Counted from the first letter of the stretch, positions 15,197 through 21,182 are shown. The stretch is DNA of 21,651 nucleotides from DAOUMF01 sp034411955 (GCA_034411955.1 DAOUMF010000085.1:1-21651), one strand, 5' to 3'. Notes: a model not told the origin generated them from the sequence alone. Numbers and translations: made by a program.

Positions 15197-15625
15197 TCAA
15201 ACCTGCGTCTCGTACTCCCAGGTGTCGGCACCGGCGTCCCGATGGGGGATCTGCGGCTCCTCCAGATCCACCGTATGGCGGGCGAAGGCGAGGGCCAAGC
15301 CGAGGGCGTAGGCGGTGAGCATGAGGGAGCGCAGGAGGAGGCCAGCGCCGCTGAGGACGAGGAGGCCGGCACCGACGGCGGGCCTCTCGCCGAAGCGGGA
15401 GAGGCCGCGCGAGGCGGCTTCGGGCTGCACCTCGGCCCCCCGGCCGCGCAGGAGCACCGCCGCGCCGCCGGCGATGAGCGCCAGGCCCAGGAGGCGTGCG
15501 CGCCCAATGGGCATGCCGGGAATGCCCTGGCGGCGCTCGAAGGAGACGACGGCGGAGGGCACGGTGAACAGCCAGACGCGGGCGGCCAGGCGTCGAGGAA
15601 CGGGCAAGCGCTGAAGGAGTTCCAT
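15197..15625 (-). CDS. Small membrane protein, unknown family
   Basis: The 142-aa product has an amphipathic basic N-terminus, a hydrophobic helix (about 44-60, ARLLGLALIAGGAAVLLRG), a second (about 84-114, PAVGAGLLVLSGAGLLLRSLMLTAYALGLALAFA, probably two passes) and an acidic C-terminal tail (HTVDLEEPQIPHRDAG). The segment GIPGMPIGRARLLGLALIAGG recalls the core of isoprenylcysteine/phospholipid methyltransferase-like membrane proteins, but no catalytic motif is visible, so no function is assigned. ATG 15625 has no good ribosome site, but a plausible -10 element lies 11 nt upstream, which would give a nearly leaderless message. Placement between the PHP and MaoC genes on the same strand suggests co-expression. 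Confidence 0.65.
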   Translation of the reverse strand: MELLQRLPVPRRLAARVWLFTVPSAVVSFERRQGIPGMPIGRARLLGLALIAGGAAVLLRGRGAEVQPEAASRGLSRFGERPAVGAGLLVLSGAGLLLRSLMLTAYALGLALAFARHTVDLEEPQIPHRDAGADTWEYETQV

Positions 15626-15636
15626 CCTCGCGGCGA

Positions 15637-15666
15637 ATTATGGGCCGCCGGGAAGGGCTAGCGCAA
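15637..15666 (-). promoter_or_regulatory. Possible promoter giving a near-leaderless transcript
   Basis: On the minus strand, TTGCGC (15661-15666), an 18-nt spacer and CATAAT (15637-15642) precede ATG 15625 by only 11 nt. Transcription would start about 4-5 nt before the codon. The -10 is good and the -35 is partial. It would drive the membrane-protein, MaoC, dehydrogenase and RDD genes. Confidence 0.4.
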
Positions 15667-15719
15667 GCCCGGCTCATCCTCCGACATCCGCCGGAAGCGG
15701 ACCCGCCTGGGACGGGGGC

Positions 15720-16391
15720 TCAAGATGCGCGCAATCCGCCGGCCGAGACTACGGGGCGACAGCGCCCGGCCTTGAGCTCGGCGATGAGGTCGGACAGGTC
15801 GGCGACGGGTCGCTGGAACTCCGTGGCGCAGCGGCCGAGATCGTCCCCCTGATGGGCGTCGCTGCCGCCGACAGCGGTCAGGCCGAGGCGGCGGCAAAGC
15901 TCCTGAGAGAAGCCGTTCTCCCTCTGACTGCTGCGGCCGTTCAGGGTCTCCAGGGCGCAGACGTATCGATAGGCGGGGTTGCCCGCGGCCCGCTCCAGCG
16001 CCTCGCTCCAGGCAGACGCCTCATCGGGGTCGCCCTGACGGTGTCGCTGCCAGGGGATCTGGCGGCGATAGGGATGGGCGGCGATGAGGGCCCCGCCGGC
16101 CTCATCGACGAGGCGGGCCAGCTCCGCGATGCGGTGGATGCCGTAGACGTAGCGGTCCAGGCCGAAGGCGATGATGTGGCCGTCCTCCGTGTTGACCTCG
16201 ATGCCGGGGATGACGGTGAAGGCGTGGCGGCGGGCGAGATCCCGCACCTCCTCGGGCTCCCAAGTGAAGTCGTGCTCGGTGAGGCAGACGGCGTCCAGTC
16301 CTGCCGCCTTGGCGGCCTCCATGAGCTCGTCGGGGGAGAGGAGGCTATCGTGGGAGAGAGGGCGAGTGTGGGTGTGAAGGTCGATGAGCAT
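15720..16391 (-). CDS. PHP-domain metal-dependent phosphoesterase
   Basis: The 223-aa protein has the PHP (polymerase and histidinol phosphatase) motifs in order: MLIDLHTHT (1-9), LTEHD (about 37-41), PGIEV (about 62-66), AAHPYR (about 104-109) and GGSDAH (about 175-180). These are the His/Asp/Glu metal ligands of a YciV/TrpH-like phosphoesterase acting on nucleotide or short RNA phosphates. The substrate is not determinable here. No clear ribosome site precedes ATG 16391. The first nine codons and the ATG are present a second time 147 nt upstream (16511-16539). The frame ends GGLRAS at a TGA. The +1/-1 frame continues openly to a TAG at 15658 as a basic tail ending MSEDEPGLR, so a frameshift at the G-run 15753-15756 is conceivable. 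Confidence 0.88.
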   Translation of the reverse strand: MLIDLHTHTRPLSHDSLLSPDELMEAAKAAGLDAVCLTEHDFTWEPEEVRDLARRHAFTVIPGIEVNTEDGHIIAFGLDRYVYGIHRIAELARLVDEAGGALIAAHPYRRQIPWQRHRQGDPDEASAWSEALERAAGNPAYRYVCALETLNGRSSQRENGFSQELCRRLGLTAVGGSDAHQGDDLGRCATEFQRPVADLSDLIAELKAGRCRPVVSAGGLRAS

Positions 16392-16392
16392 G
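16364..16392. repeat. 29-bp direct repeat, copy 1 (start of the PHP gene)
   Basis: A perfect 29-bp match to 16511-16539. It covers the ATG and the first nine codons of the PHP gene (MLIDLHTHT). Beyond it, both copies are followed at nearly the same distance by CTACCGCAGC and TGCGGCATCGA, showing that the repeated unit is longer but diverged. Confidence 0.9.
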
Positions 16393-16403
16393 GCTTTGCT
16401 CTA

Positions 16404-16423
16404 CCGCAGCTTGAAAGCTGCGG
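16404..16423. repeat. Palindrome CCGCAGC-TTGAAA-GCTGCGG upstream of the PHP gene
   Basis: A perfect 7-bp stem followed by CATCGA. A decayed relative (CCGCA...TGCGG, then CATCGA) lies at 16554-16579 in the second repeat copy. It belongs to a GCATCRA-tailed subfamily together with 16475-16494 read on the other strand. Confidence 0.55.
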
Positions 16424-16474
16424 CATCGAACGGGTGGCCTTCCTCGCTGGCCAGAGCCCACTGCTCCCTTGATG

Positions 16475-16494
16475 CCCCAGGCTTCAGCCTGGGG
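16475..16494. repeat. Long palindrome CCCCAGGCT-TC-AGCCTGGGG
   Basis: A perfect 9-bp stem with a 2-nt loop, the strongest hairpin in the window. On the minus strand its centre is CTGAAG and it is followed by CATCAAGG. It has no T-run on either side, which argues against a simple intrinsic terminator and for a REP-like element. Confidence 0.6.
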
Positions 16495-16510
16495 TCTAGC
16501 TTTCCCGTCT

Positions 16511-16539
16511 GAGTGTGGGTGTGAAGGTCGATGAGCATG
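16511..16539. repeat. 29-bp direct repeat, copy 2
   Basis: Identical to 16364-16392 over 29 bases. It carries a second copy of the PHP start codon and first codons, as part of the region separating the minus-strand cassette from the complex I operon. Confidence 0.9.
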
Positions 16540-16635
16540 TGGGATACAGTCTACCGCAGCAGCAGGGATGCGGCATCGAGTCATCTGTCAACGGATGGCC
16601 CCGCGCCGGCCGACGAGAGGGTGCGGCCCCTTCGG

Positions 16636-16664
16636 TTGTTCCACCCATAGGCGTGTGCTATACT
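16636..16664 (+). promoter_or_regulatory. Promoter of the complex I (nuo) operon
   Basis: TTGTTC (16636-16641), a 17-nt spacer and TATACT (16659-16664), with an extended -10 TG at 16656-16657. The core TGCTATACT is identical to that before argF. The predicted start near 16671 leaves a leader of about 39 nt before nuoA. No operator sequence was noticed around it. Confidence 0.7.
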
Positions 16665-16709
16665 CGGCCGCAAGCCGGTAAGCGACAGAATTCACAATCT
16701 TCGCGCCAT

Positions 16710-17081
16710 ATGCTTTCCGATTGGGGACACGTAGGTTTTCTCCTTCTCCTGGCGCTGGTCTTCCCGATAGGAGGAATCGCCACCTCATGGCTGCTGGGCC
16801 TGCTCAAGATGCGGCCCCAGGCGCCCGATCCCATCAAGGAGGACACCTTCGAATGCGGCGTAGAGACGGAGGGCACCGCCTGGGTCCAGTTCAACTTCCG
16901 CTACTACTATTACGCCCTCCTGTTCGTAATCTTCGATGTCGAGGCGGTGTTCCTCTACCCCTGGGCCGTCTCCTTCGAGAGGGTGGCTGTCGCCGGCTTC
17001 GTTGAGGTGCTCACTTTCCTGGTGATCCTCCTCATCGGCCTGGCGTACGCGTGGCGCAAGAACGCCCTGGAATGGACGTGA
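16710..17081 (+). CDS. nuoA: NADH-quinone oxidoreductase subunit A
   Basis: The 123-aa membrane subunit of complex I has three helices (about 8-27, 66-86 and 92-113). Family signatures are present: KEDTFECGVETEG in the quinone-site loop after helix 1, where the Cys is the conserved redox-sensitive loop residue, and FNFRYYYYALLFVIFDVEAVFLYPWA with the conserved acidic residues of helix 2. ATG 16710 was chosen because the upstream in-frame sequence is repeat-derived and lies before the promoter start. It opens an operon that continues with nuoC. The usual next gene, nuoB, is not in the 102-nt gap that follows. Confidence 0.95.
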   Translation: MLSDWGHVGFLLLLALVFPIGGIATSWLLGLLKMRPQAPDPIKEDTFECGVETEGTAWVQFNFRYYYYALLFVIFDVEAVFLYPWAVSFERVAVAGFVEVLTFLVILLIGLAYAWRKNALEWT

Positions 17082-17101
17082 CGTGAGACCGCACCCTGAG
17101 G

Positions 17102-17121
17102 CCTGCCTATCGGTGGGCAGG
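17102..17121. repeat. Hairpin CCTGCC...GGCAGG in the nuoA-nuoC gap
   Basis: A 6-bp stem with an 8-nt loop. It begins 20 nt after the nuoA stop, where nuoB would be expected. It has no T-run. It may be a processing/stability hairpin or a scar. Confidence 0.45.
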
Positions 17122-17140
17122 GAATGCGGCGTGATGATAC

Positions 17141-17155
17141 GCGGCTTGGCGCCGC
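17141..17155. repeat. Hairpin GCGGC-TTGGC-GCCGC before nuoC
   Basis: A 5-bp stem ending 28 nt before the nuoC ATG. Together with the hairpin at 17102-17121 it fills most of the gap. It could set differential expression of nuoA and nuoC or be a repeat remnant. Confidence 0.4.
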
Positions 17156-17183
17156 AGCGTTTGGTCTGCGGGGGTCCTGCTGC

Positions 17184-17699
17184 ATGACCCGCGTCCTCTC
17201 CGGACTCGACCTGGGCCAGCGCATCCAGCAGAAGTTCCCCGACGCCGTCGTCGACGCCAGGCCGGAGTGGGCAGAGGTCAAGCCGGACCGCCTGGTGGAG
17301 GTGTGCACCTTCCTGCGGGACGACCCGGAGCTGGACTTCGGGTATCTCAGCTCTCTCACCGGCGTCGACCGCCTGGAGCATTTCGAGGTGGTGTACCACC
17401 TGGTGTCCATAGGCCGAAACCAGGCCTCCATCCTGAAGACCCGCTGCCAAGACCACGACAACCCGGAGGTCCCCTCCGTGGTCCCCGTCTGGCGCGGCGC
17501 CCACCTGCAGGAGCGGGAGACGTTCGACCTGATGGGGATACGCTTCCAGGGGCACCCGGACCTGCGGCGCGTCTTCCTGTGGGAAGGGTTCCCGGGCCAT
17601 CCCCTGCGCAAGGACTGGCTGAACTTGCCCGGCGGCCAGATGGCCGGCCTGGAGCGCTTTCCGGGCGAGCCGGGCGGCCGGCTGGAAGGCAGAGGCTAG
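17184..17699 (+). CDS. nuoC: NADH-quinone oxidoreductase subunit C (30-kDa subunit)
   Basis: The 171-aa peripheral-arm subunit carries the conserved signature ERETFDLMGIRFQGHPDLRR, followed by WEGFPGHPLRKDW (about residues 111-148). Normal family forms read ERE-x-D-M-F-G-I-x-F-x-GHPDLRR. It has no cofactor and docks on NuoD. ATG 17184 gives the normal length. The frame opens at 17124, but those 20 residues are Arg/Gly/Cys-rich and lie over a hairpin. The ribosome site is modest (GGGGGT). The stop is 2 nt before the nuoD ATG. It is separate from NuoD, unlike the fused NuoCD of enterobacteria. Confidence 0.95.
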   Translation: MTRVLSGLDLGQRIQQKFPDAVVDARPEWAEVKPDRLVEVCTFLRDDPELDFGYLSSLTGVDRLEHFEVVYHLVSIGRNQASILKTRCQDHDNPEVPSVVPVWRGAHLQERETFDLMGIRFQGHPDLRRVFLWEGFPGHPLRKDWLNLPGGQMAGLERFPGEPGGRLEGRG

Positions 17700-17701
17700 C
17701 C

Positions 17702-18844
17702 ATGGCGATGAGGACGGAGCCGTTCGTCGTCAACGTGGGGCCGCAGCACCCGAGCACGCATGGGGTGTTCCGGATGCGCCTCACCCTGGACGGCGAGCGG
17801 ATCACAGACGTCGATATGGTGATCGGCTACCTGCACCGCAGCATGGAGAAGCTGGCCGAGGAGCGGAGCTTCACCCAGAACATCCCCTTTACGGATCGCA
17901 CCGACTATATCTCCGCTATGACGGGCAACCTGGCCTATGTGCTGGCGGTGGAGAAGCTGTGCGGGATCGAGGCGCCGGAGCGGGCGCAGTGGCTGCGCGT
18001 CATCATGTCGGAGTTGCAGCGATTCGTCAGCCACTCCATGGCGGTGGGCTTCTTCGCGAACGACTGCGGCGCCTGGCAGACACCGATCATGCACACGCTG
18101 CGCGATCGGGAGAAGGTGCTGGACCTGTTCGAGATGGCCTGCGGCGCCCGCCTGACCACCAACTACATGCGCATCGGCGGCGTTTCCAGTGACGTCCCGC
18201 CCGAGTTCATGCCCGCCGCCCGCGCACTGATCGCGGAGCTACCCAAGCGCATCGACGAGTACGAGGGCCTGCTGCTGGAGAACGAGATCCTCGTCACCCG
18301 CTCTCGAGGGGTCGGCGTCCTGCCGGCGGACCTGGCTATCGCCTGTTCGGTCAGCGGGCCAATGCTGCGGGGCAGCGGTGTGGCCTGGGACATCCGCAAG
18401 GCGGATCCCTACGCCGCTTACGACAAGGTGGAGTTCGACATCTGCGTGGGTACGGACGGGGACGCGTACTCCCGCTTTCTGGTGCGGCTGGCGGAGATGC
18501 GGCAGAGCATCCGCATCCTGGAGCAGGCACTGGAGATGATGCCGGCAGGGCCGGTGCACGCCCAGATCGCGACGGCCACAGTGCAGCCCGGAGGCGCGCC
18601 GTCGGCGCCGCTGGCGCTGCGCCCGCCTGAGGGCGAGGCGTACGGCCGCATCGAGTCTCCGCGCGGCGAGCTGGGGTTCTACGTCGTGAGCGACGGCGGG
18701 CCAGCGCCGTACCGCTTCCACATACGCTCGCCCTCGTACATCAACCTGACGCCGCTCAAGGAGATGGTGGTGGGGATGACGGTGGCCGATGCGGTGGTGA
18801 TCCTGGGCAGCGTCGATATCGTCCTGGGCGAGGTGGACCGCTGA
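17702..18844 (+). CDS. nuoD: NADH-quinone oxidoreductase subunit D (49-kDa subunit)
   Basis: The 380-aa subunit descends from the [NiFe]-hydrogenase large subunit and forms the quinone-binding cavity with NuoB. Key pieces: VGPQHPSTHGVFR (about 12-24) with the conserved quinone-site His, the helix HRSMEKLAEERSF (about 45-57), then NIPFTDRTDY, and the C-terminal IRSPSYINLTPLKEM and SVDIVLGEVDR. The Tyr that contacts the quinone head group in bovine, Yarrowia and Thermus enzymes is Phe here (IPF). I recall actinobacterial menaquinone-type NuoD also having Phe. Hydrogenase-type Cys ligands are absent, so this is respiratory complex I, not a hydrogenase. The stop TGA overlaps an ATG (TGATG), the apparent ancestral coupling site for nuoH, now separated from nuoH by a repeat insertion. 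Confidence 0.96.
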   Translation: MAMRTEPFVVNVGPQHPSTHGVFRMRLTLDGERITDVDMVIGYLHRSMEKLAEERSFTQNIPFTDRTDYISAMTGNLAYVLAVEKLCGIEAPERAQWLRVIMSELQRFVSHSMAVGFFANDCGAWQTPIMHTLRDREKVLDLFEMACGARLTTNYMRIGGVSSDVPPEFMPAARALIAELPKRIDEYEGLLLENEILVTRSRGVGVLPADLAIACSVSGPMLRGSGVAWDIRKADPYAAYDKVEFDICVGTDGDAYSRFLVRLAEMRQSIRILEQALEMMPAGPVHAQIATATVQPGGAPSAPLALRPPEGEAYGRIESPRGELGFYVVSDGGPAPYRFHIRSPSYINLTPLKEMVVGMTVADAVVILGSVDIVLGEVDR

Positions 18845-18847
18845 TGC
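18827..18847. repeat. 21-bp direct repeat, left copy (nuoD 3' end)
   Basis: A perfect 21-bp match to 19030-19050. It contains the last five nuoD codons (GEVDR), the TGA and the overlapping ATG. The two copies are 203 bp apart and bracket the inserted repeat element. Confidence 0.9.
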
Positions 18848-18867
18848 GCGTGCCCGGGCCCTTCCCA

Positions 18868-19024
18868 CTTGTCATTCTGAGCCCTTCGCCTTGTCATTCT
18901 GAGCGAAGCGAAGAATCTGGCGCCTCGCTCAGGATAAACTCCGCGAAGAATCTTCCACCGCGCTGCTTGATCAGACATCGAACTGACAGACCCTTCTCCG
19001 CCTTTTGGCGGATCAGGGTGACAG
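18868..19024. repeat. Non-autonomous palindromic repeat element between nuoD and nuoH
   Basis: The segment holds CTTGTCATTCTGAGC twice (18868-18882 and 18890-18904), GCGAAGAATCT twice, and a TCCGCC-TTTT-GGCGGA hairpin (18997-19012). Its ends form an imperfect inverted repeat: GTCATTCTGA on the left against TCAGGGTGAC on the right, 8 of 10 pairing. Translation gives HSERSEESG, a phrase I associate with abundant intergenic repeats in Chloroflexota-like genomes. It encodes no transposase, so a MITE-like element or REP cluster moved in trans is the likely nature. A 67-codon frame runs through it from ATG 18844 to the TGA that overlaps the nuoH start. Confidence 0.75.
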
Positions 19025-19029
19025 ATTGC

Positions 19030-19050
19030 GGCGAGGTGGACCGCTGATGC
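19030..19050. repeat. 21-bp direct repeat, right copy (nuoH ribosome site and start)
   Basis: Identical to 18827-18847. In this copy the GAGGTGG serves as the nuoH ribosome site and the ATG at 19047 as its start, so the duplication preserved the translation signals of nuoH next to its coding sequence. Confidence 0.9.
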
Positions 19051-20348
19051 CCTTCGACATGCTCAGGACAGGCCCGTTCCTGGCGGAGTGGTACGACTTC
19101 AGGGACCTGGGCAACACCGTGGGCGCCTTCCTGGACTGGATCCGGGACCAGGGGGCGCCGGACTGGGTGCCCTACGTTGTGTCGGGACTGATCGGCGTGG
19201 TAGCGATCCTGCTCTGGGTGATCGTCAGCCAGTTGGCGTTCATCTGGATAGAGCGCCGCGTCATCGGGCGGATGCAGGCCAGGATCGGGCCCAACCGGGT
19301 GGGCCCGCAGGGGCTGTTGCAGCCAGTTGCCGATACGATCAAGCTCTTCCTGAAAGAGGCGATCACCAGCCGCAAGGTTGACAGGGCGCTGTTCTGGGCG
19401 GGCCCAGTGTTGATCTTCATGCCCGCCCTGGCGGTGCTGGCGGTGATCCCATTCGGGAGCGGCATGTTTCTCACCGATCTCAACGTGGGAGTGCTGTTCG
19501 TCATCGCGGTGGCCTCCGTTAATACGGTAGCCGTTTTCGTCGCCGGCTGGGCATCCAACAACAAGTTCGCCCTCATCGGCGCCATGCGCACGGTGGCGAT
19601 GCTCATCAGCTACGAGCTGATCCAGGTGCTGGCCCTCCTGGGCGTCGCCGTCTTCGCGGGAAGCATGCGGATGGGCGCCGTAGTGGACTGGCAGAGCGAT
19701 TTCAACACCTGGCTGCTGTTCCTGCAGCCGCTGGCCTTCATCGCGTTCATCATCGCCTCCGCCGTGGAGATCGGCCGCTCGCCCATGGACATCTCGGAGG
19801 CGGAATCGGAGATCGTGGCCGGCTATCACACGGAGTATTCAGGGATCAAGTTCGGCTTCTTCTACGCCGCCGAGTACATTGCGGCGTTCGCCGTCTGCGC
19901 TATCATCGTCACGCTGTACCTGGGGGGCTGGACGGCCTGGGGTCTGGAAGAGTGGGTGCCGGGCTGGCTGCTGTTCCTGGGGAAGCTGTACCTCACCTTC
20001 TTCCTGTTCATCTGGAGCCGCGGCACCCTGCCGCGGCTGCGCATCGACCAGTTAATGGCCTTCGCCTGGAAGTTCCTCCTGCCGCTGGCCCTCCTGAACG
20101 TCCTAGTAGTGGGAGCCGAGGTGCTGATCTGGCGTGAGGGTGACCTGTCGGCGGGGCTGGCGCTGCCCATCTACGGCGTGGTCAACGCGGGCCTGGCAGT
20201 GGCCCTGATCCTGGGCTGGGCGACGTTCATGGGACACCTGAGGCCGGAGCGCAGGGCCAAGCGAGCGGTGCTCACGCAGGAGCTGGGGGCGATATATTAC
20301 GCTCCGTCCACCCAGACAGACGAGCCCGCCAGGGCGGGAGAGGCATAG
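19047..20348 (+). CDS. nuoH: NADH-quinone oxidoreductase subunit H
   Basis: The 433-aa membrane subunit links the peripheral arm and quinone tunnel to the proton-pumping arm. Conserved pieces are IERRVIGRMQARIGPNRVGP (about 68-87), LQPVADTIKLFLKE (about 91-104), EIGRSPMDISEAESEIVAGY with the acidic quinone-loop residues, HTEYSGIKF, and the late WSRGTLPRLRIDQLM. About eight to nine hydrophobic helices are visible. The N-terminus is unusual: codons 2-8 (PFDMLRTG) match a dispersed repeat word, followed by a roughly 35-residue pre-helix region, making the protein longer than the common 330-400 aa. The start is ATG 19047, supported by GAGGTGG and the ancestral TGATG arrangement. A second ATG at 19059 is less likely. 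The next gene, nuoJ, follows after 2 nt, where nuoI would be expected. Confidence 0.95.
   Translation: MPFDMLRTGPFLAEWYDFRDLGNTVGAFLDWIRDQGAPDWVPYVVSGLIGVVAILLWVIVSQLAFIWIERRVIGRMQARIGPNRVGPQGLLQPVADTIKLFLKEAITSRKVDRALFWAGPVLIFMPALAVLAVIPFGSGMFLTDLNVGVLFVIAVASVNTVAVFVAGWASNNKFALIGAMRTVAMLISYELIQVLALLGVAVFAGSMRMGAVVDWQSDFNTWLLFLQPLAFIAFIIASAVEIGRSPMDISEAESEIVAGYHTEYSGIKFGFFYAAEYIAAFAVCAIIVTLYLGGWTAWGLEEWVPGWLLFLGKLYLTFFLFIWSRGTLPRLRIDQLMAFAWKFLLPLALLNVLVVGAEVLIWREGDLSAGLALPIYGVVNAGLAVALILGWATFMGHLRPERRAKRAVLTQELGAIYYAPSTQTDEPARAGEA
19050..19073. repeat. Dispersed repeat word inside the nuoH 5' end
   Basis: CCCTTCGACATGCTCAGGAC then AGGC. It encodes PFDMLRTG in frame as residues 2-8 or 9 of NuoH. 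It shares CCCTTCGACA-nn-CTCAGG with the word at 15066-15085 in the MaoC gene and directly abuts the inserted element. Confidence 0.65.
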
Positions 20349-20350
20349 GG

Positions 20351-20860
20351 ATGGAGGACACGGGCACCATCGTCGCCTTCTGGCTGCTGGCGGCGCTGAC
20401 CGTGGGCTCCGCCCTGGGGGTGGTGGTGGTCCGTGACCTCATACGAGCCGTGGTGCTGCTCATCACGAGCTTCCTGGGAGTGGCGGGGCTCTACATAACT
20501 CTATCAGCGGACTTCGTGGCCGTGGTGCAGGTGCTGATCTACGCCGGTGCGATCTCGGTGCTGATCCTGTTCGCGATCATGCTGACGCCGCTGGCCAGCC
20601 GCGACAACGCGGAGACGTTTCTGCAGGTGCCCGGTCTGCTGCTGGCGGGGCTGGTAGCGTTCACGATGGGCTATGCCAGCCTGGAGACGGACTGGTCAGT
20701 GGTGGAGCGGGGCGGCTTCGACGAGACGGCTTCGGCGATAGGGGAGGCGCTGCTCTCCAAGTACGTGCTGCCGTTCGAGATGGCCTCGGTGCTGCTGCTG
20801 GTGGCGATGCTGGGAGCGATATTGCTGGTGAGGCCCGAGGGGCCCTCGGCGGAGGAGTGA
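20351..20860 (+). CDS. nuoJ: NADH-quinone oxidoreductase subunit J
   Basis: The 169-aa membrane subunit has five helices. The family signature is visible as the second-third helix region: VRDLIRAVVLLITSFLGVAGLYI, then ADFVAVVQVLIYAGAISVLILFAIML. The latter contains the Gly/Ala-rich pi-bulge helix (YAGAISVL) that couples quinone chemistry to proton channels. The final helix LPFEMASVLLLVAMLGAILL is also typical. ATG 20351 follows the nuoH stop by 2 nt, and its stop is 1 nt before the nuoK GTG. There is no space for nuoI between H and J, the usual site of nuoI. Confidence 0.95.
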   Translation: MEDTGTIVAFWLLAALTVGSALGVVVVRDLIRAVVLLITSFLGVAGLYITLSADFVAVVQVLIYAGAISVLILFAIMLTPLASRDNAETFLQVPGLLLAGLVAFTMGYASLETDWSVVERGGFDETASAIGEALLSKYVLPFEMASVLLLVAMLGAILLVRPEGPSAEE

Positions 20861-20861
20861 G

Positions 20862-21176
20862 GTGTCGGTAGACCTAGAGCACTACCTGATCGTCGGCGCC
20901 CTCCTGTTCGGTATCGGACTGTACCTGGCGCTGGCCAAGCGCAACTTCGTGGGCGTACTGATGGGCATCGAGCTGATGTTCAACGCGGTGAACCTGACGT
21001 TCGTCGCCTTTTCGCGGTTCGGGGAGGCGTCGGAGCCGCTGACCGGGCACGTGTTCGTGGTGTTCGTGATCACAGTGGCGGCGGCTGAGGCAGCGGTGGC
21101 GCTGGCCCTGGCGGTACTGGTGTACCGCAACCGCGAGACGATAGACGTGGACCGCATGAACCTCTTGAAGTGGTGA
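20862..21176 (+). CDS. nuoK: NADH-quinone oxidoreductase subunit K
   Basis: The 104-aa subunit has three helices, homologous to MrpC of Mrp antiporters. The two buried Glu residues essential for proton transfer are present: Glu37 in GIELMFNAVNL and Glu76 in AAAEAAVALA. The start is GTG 20862, one base after the nuoJ stop, with GGAGGAGTGAG overlapping the end of nuoJ as ribosome site. Length is normal (about 100 aa). The C-terminus ends RMNLLKW, a common NuoK ending. Confidence 0.95.
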   Translation: MSVDLEHYLIVGALLFGIGLYLALAKRNFVGVLMGIELMFNAVNLTFVAFSRFGEASEPLTGHVFVVFVITVAAAEAAVALALAVLVYRNRETIDVDRMNLLKW

Positions 21177-21182
21177 GCAGCT

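Larger units (their letters stand above)
16401..16538 (-). pseudogene. Truncated duplicate of the PHP gene start (45 codons)
   Basis: From a second ATG at 16538 the minus strand reads MLIDLHTHT exactly as in the PHP gene, then diverges to QTGKLDPRLKPG and ends at a TAG (16401-16403) after 45 codons. It stays in the same reading frame as the real gene 147 nt downstream. It carries only the first metal motif and cannot be an active enzyme. The divergent part passes through two hairpin repeats, so this is a duplication scar. A role as an upstream ORF affecting PHP translation is possible. Confidence 0.6.

Noticed and set aside
16364..16582. Direct repeats as a CRISPR array
   Set aside because: There are only two copies, they contain coding sequence of the PHP gene, and the second halves are diverged hairpins. 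No spacer-repeat periodicity and no cas genes.
17267..17701. N-terminal extension of nuoD across nuoC
   Set aside because: It is nuoC read in another frame. ATG 17702 gives the canonical NuoD start.
18997..19012. TCCGCC-TTTT-GGCGGA hairpin as an intrinsic terminator within the nuo operon
   Set aside because: The stem is short and no T-run follows. It is an internal part of the inserted repeat element.
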